64,000 nucleotides of DNA from assembly GCF_038811545.1 (NCBI RefSeq), contig NZ_CP133319.1:4600001-4664000 (forward strand). The letters run 5' to 3'. Under the pieces are notes generated by a model that saw only the letters and a program-made list of their open reading frames with translations, was not told the origin of the DNA and did not search any database. Of the stretch, positions 61,969 through 64,000 are shown piece after piece. This stretch comes from Rhodoligotrophos sp. CJ14. GTDB taxonomy: Bacteria > Pseudomonadota > Alphaproteobacteria > Rhizobiales > Im1. Position 1 is the stretch's first letter. Every line of letters starts with the position of its first letter. A program made the position numbers and the translations under genes.

Positions 61969-62412
61969 ATGCGAGGAAGAGCGCGGGTTTTGCGGTGGAG
62001 TGGCGACGAGATCCTGGAATTTCTGCGTGCGGATTTCCCCCAGGCCTTCCGGGATGGCTGGGACTATGAGATCACCGATCTGGCGGCCGATCGGGTCACG
62101 GTGCGGCTGAGCTCCCACGAAAGCCAGCTCCGCCCTGGCGGCACCATCTCCGGCCCCACCATGATGCACCTCGCCGATTTTGCGGTTTACGTGTTGCTTC
62201 TAGCTTTGCACGGCCAATCGGCGAGCCTGAGCGTCACCACCAATCTGACCATCAGCTTCCTGCGCAAGCCCGAGGCGGGCGATCTCATCGCTGAGGTGGA
62301 GCTTTTGAAACATGGCCGCACCTTATCCGTCGCTGCCGTCCATCTCAGGGATGAACGGGGCAGAGTGGTGGCTCATGCCGAGGCAACCTACCACATGGCC
62401 GGTGCGGATTAG
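61969..62412 (+). CDS. PaaI family thioesterase (hotdog fold)
   Basis: This 147-residue protein has a hotdog fold: the loop LRPGGTISGPTMMHLADFAV carries the Gly-rich active-site turn and the Asp of the helix, followed by SLSVTTNLTISFLRKPEAGD and VVAHAEATYHM. PaaI-type enzymes hydrolyse acyl-CoA thioesters in the cytosol. The ATG at 61969 has GGGGG upstream; an earlier GTG/ATG is in frame but not needed. It fits the neighbouring acyl-CoA genes. Confidence 0.9.
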   Translation: MRGRARVLRWSGDEILEFLRADFPQAFRDGWDYEITDLAADRVTVRLSSHESQLRPGGTISGPTMMHLADFAVYVLLLALHGQSASLSVTTNLTISFLRKPEAGDLIAEVELLKHGRTLSVAAVHLRDERGRVVAHAEATYHMAGAD

Positions 62413-62487
62413 GGAGGTATTATATTACCTTTGTTGTAAATAGCTGTTTTGAAGCGATTTTTTCCAACAGTCTGCCACACTTCGCGA

Positions 62488-62516
62488 TTGACCCTTTCCC
62501 GATCCTGCGGTACAGA
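62488..62516 (+). promoter_or_regulatory. Candidate sigma-70 promoter of rplM-rpsI
   Basis: TTGACC at 62488-62493 and TACAGA at 62511-62516 are separated by 17 bases, 75 bases before the rplM start. The -35 is close to consensus; the -10 is weak, as is common in GC-rich alphaproteobacteria. Confidence 0.4.
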
Positions 62517-62590
62517 CGGGCTCAACTTCGCGGCAGGCCGCACGCGGGCCTGCACGCGACTTCCGGACCAACATCCATGATGGGTGCATT

Positions 62591-63052
62591 ATGAAAACCT
62601 ACTCTGCGAAAACCGCGGAGGTCGAGAAGAAGTGGATTCTGATCGACGCTGAGGGGCTGGTCGTCGGACGGCTTGCAGCCATCGTGGCGAACCGTCTGCG
62701 CGGCAAGCACAAGCCGATCTTCACGCCTCACATCGACTGCGGTGACAATGTCGTGGTGGTCAATGCCGATAAGGTGGTGCTGACCGGCAACAAGCTGCAG
62801 AACAAGCCCTATTACTGGCATACGGGCTTTCCTGGCGGCATCAAGGAGCGCAAGGCGCACCAGATCCTCGAAGGGCGCTTTGCCGATCGGGTTCTGCGTC
62901 TCGCGGTGCAGCGCATGATGCCCGGTGGTCCCTTGAGCCGCCACCAGCTGAAGAATCTTCGTGTCTATTCTGGGTCTGATCATCCTCACGAGGCGCAGCA
63001 GCCGGAGGTGCTGGATGTCGCGGCGCTGAACCGCAAGAATAAGAGGGGATGA
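62591..63052 (+). CDS. rplM: 50S ribosomal protein L13
   Basis: At 153 residues this is normal for alphaproteobacteria. It begins [20 protein letters not shown] and includes [39 protein letters not shown] and the ends of the family fold near [13 protein letters not shown]. It binds 23S rRNA early in large-subunit assembly. Its stop is separated from the rpsI start by 5 bases, the usual two-gene operon. Confidence 0.98.
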   Translation: MKTYSAKTAEVEKKWILIDAEGLVVGRLAAIVANRLRGKHKPIFTPHIDCGDNVVVVNADKVVLTGNKLQNKPYYWHTGFPGGIKERKAHQILEGRFADRVLRLAVQRMMPGGPLSRHQLKNLRVYSGSDHPHEAQQPEVLDVAALNRKNKRG

Positions 63053-63057
63053 TCGCC

Positions 63058-63534
63058 ATGTCCGAGTCTACCACACTCGACCAGCTGGGTTCGGCCCTCA
63101 ATATCGAGGCTGACACCGCCGCATTGCCTGAGCCGAAGATCGACAGCCTGGGCCGTGCCTATGCCACCGGCCGCCGCAAGAACGCGATCGCTCGCGTCTG
63201 GATCAAGCCGGGACCGGGCAAGATCACGGTGAACGGCCGTGACGTGGACGCTTATTTTGCGCGGCCGGCCCTGCAGATGATCCTGCGCCAGCCTCTGGAG
63301 GCTGCGGGCCGCAAGGACCAGTATGACGTGATCTGCACCGTGACCGGCGGTGGTCTCTCGGGCCAGGCCGGTGCCGTGCGCCACGGCCTGTCGCGGGCGC
63401 TGACCTATTACGAGCCGGAACTGCGCTCGGCGCTCAAGAAGGACGGGTTCCTCACCCGCGATCCGCGCGTGGTCGAGCGCAAGAAATACGGCAAGGCCAA
63501 GGCGCGCCGCAGCTTCCAGTTCTCGAAGCGCTGA
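63058..63534 (+). CDS. rpsI: 30S ribosomal protein S9
   Basis: This 158-residue protein has a 30-residue alphaproteobacterial N-terminal extension before [20 protein letters not shown], then [19 protein letters not shown] and the C-terminal basic end [11 protein letters not shown], whose last residues contact P-site tRNA. The start at 63058 is preferred over the ATG at 63049, because the AGAGGGG ribosome site abuts the earlier ATG and is 9 bases from the later one. It is co-transcribed with rplM, and a strong terminator follows. Confidence 0.98.
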   Translation: MSESTTLDQLGSALNIEADTAALPEPKIDSLGRAYATGRRKNAIARVWIKPGPGKITVNGRDVDAYFARPALQMILRQPLEAAGRKDQYDVICTVTGGGLSGQAGAVRHGLSRALTYYEPELRSALKKDGFLTRDPRVVERKKYGKAKARRSFQFSKR

Positions 63535-63559
63535 TCTGGTCAGCATCACCGCAATGCCG

Positions 63560-63587
63560 AAGGCCGGATCATCGATCCGGCCTTTTT
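63560..63587 (+). terminator. Intrinsic terminator after rpsI
   Basis: AAGGCCGGAT, a 5-base loop, ATCCGGCCTT, then a T run (five T in all from the arm end). The 10-bp perfect stem lies 26 bases after the stop codon. Confidence 0.9.
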
Positions 63588-63690
63588 GCTATGCGCAGCG
63601 CCAATTTGTCAGGGTCGTTCGCGCCTCAGCATTGCGCAACGGCCCTCATGCGCTTAGCTAAGCACATCGCGCTAACCTCCGGTGGGAACA

Positions 63691-64000
63691 ATGGCAACAC
63701 GGGTATTCATTGACGGCGAGGCCGGCACCACGGGCCTCCAGATCCGCTCGAGGCTCGAGGGCAGGGCCGATCTCCATATGATCCGTCTCGACGAGAGCCG
63801 GCGCAAGAGCGAGGCGGCGCGCCGCGAGGCCATCAACGAGGCGGATATCGTGATCCTCTGCCTTCCCGATGCCGCAGCTGTCGAGGCGCTTTCATTGATT
63901 GAGCGGCGCAGCGTGCGCGTGATCGACGCCTCCACCGCCCATCGTACCGCCCGCGGCTGGACCTATGGCTTTCCCGAAATGGCTCGCGACCAGCGCGAGG
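63691..64000 (+). CDS. argC: N-acetyl-gamma-glutamyl-phosphate reductase, 3' end outside window
   Basis: The first 103 residues are visible. The opening [20 protein letters not shown] is the NADP-binding start of the type 2 AGPR (ArgC) subfamily; [16 protein letters not shown] and [10 protein letters not shown] follow as in the family. It reduces N-acetylglutamyl phosphate in arginine biosynthesis. The catalytic Cys lies beyond the window. A purine-rich GGTGGGAA site precedes the ATG. ArgC after rplM-rpsI is a common alphaproteobacterial order. Confidence 0.95.
   Translation, partial: MATRVFIDGEAGTTGLQIRSRLEGRADLHMIRLDESRRKSEAARREAINEADIVILCLPDAAAVEALSLIERRSVRVIDASTAHRTARGWTYGFPEMARDQRE

Noticed and set aside
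1-64000. CRISPR arrays, insertion sequences or a complete prophage
   Set aside because: Scanning for regularly spaced repeats, transposase motifs and virion genes gave nothing beyond the small cassette described.

Overview
The window is GC-rich, gene-dense bacterial chromosome, most likely from an alphaproteobacterium of the order Hyphomicrobiales (Rhizobiales). The evidence is the order pcm, TolC-type outer membrane protein, PopZ-like protein, valS; an HWE-family histidine kinase; a receiver protein with a FATGUY-like motif; and a block of small DUF3618/holin-like stress proteins typical of that order. Genus and species cannot be read from the sequence. There is no transposase, integrase, CRISPR array or complete prophage. 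Two tRNA genes are present (Asn, Cys).

Layout. 1-1589: C-terminal part of a PAS histidine kinase and a coupled receiver, converging on an RND efflux pump (1633-5973, minus strand). 6181-10232: a minus-strand catabolic and transport block (DUF6282 metal hydrolase-like protein, HpaI-type aldolase, EamA exporter, Bcr/CflA-type MFS). 10713-14054: a GT4 glycosyltransferase plus amylo-alpha-1,6-glucosidase pair, converging on a PQQ-dependent membrane dehydrogenase (14063-16606). 16791-20566: an 18-cysteine copper-storage-like protein, a 39-residue membrane peptide, an MFS exporter and a divergent Lrp/LysE pair. 20691-33275: a signalling and stress region with an acidic secreted protein, serine hydrolase, single-domain receiver, Crp/Fnr regulator, HWE kinase, two diguanylate cyclases, GlsB-type protein, a five-gene membrane/stress operon (27134-29257), a palindrome-rich gap (29258-30236), aldo/keto reductase and cold-shock protein.

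33496-47914: transport and small-molecule metabolism. It holds a MarR-EmrB-EmrA-like efflux operon, a methyltransferase, a MarR/MFS pair, further MFS carriers, a hydroxyproline-epimerase-like protein with an FAD oxidoreductase, a deazaflavin-type reductase, tRNA-Asn and small membrane proteins. 48131-52663: tRNA-Cys followed by a phage-derived cassette (small protein, beta-helix spike, GH19 endolysin with a membrane tail, holin-like protein) interrupted by an oppositely oriented, lower-GC, Tat-exported M28 peptidase. 52822-64000: core genome (iron-permease-like protein, pcm, tolC, popZ, valS, a CoA-binding protein/enoyl-CoA hydratase operon, thioesterase, rplM-rpsI, start of argC).

The parts most likely to be under-described are the tail-spike/lysis cassette without virion genes, the overlapping membrane-protein operon with its 24-residue leader-like peptide and the structured gap beside it, and the GT4/debranching-enzyme pair. 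None is proven novel from sequence alone.
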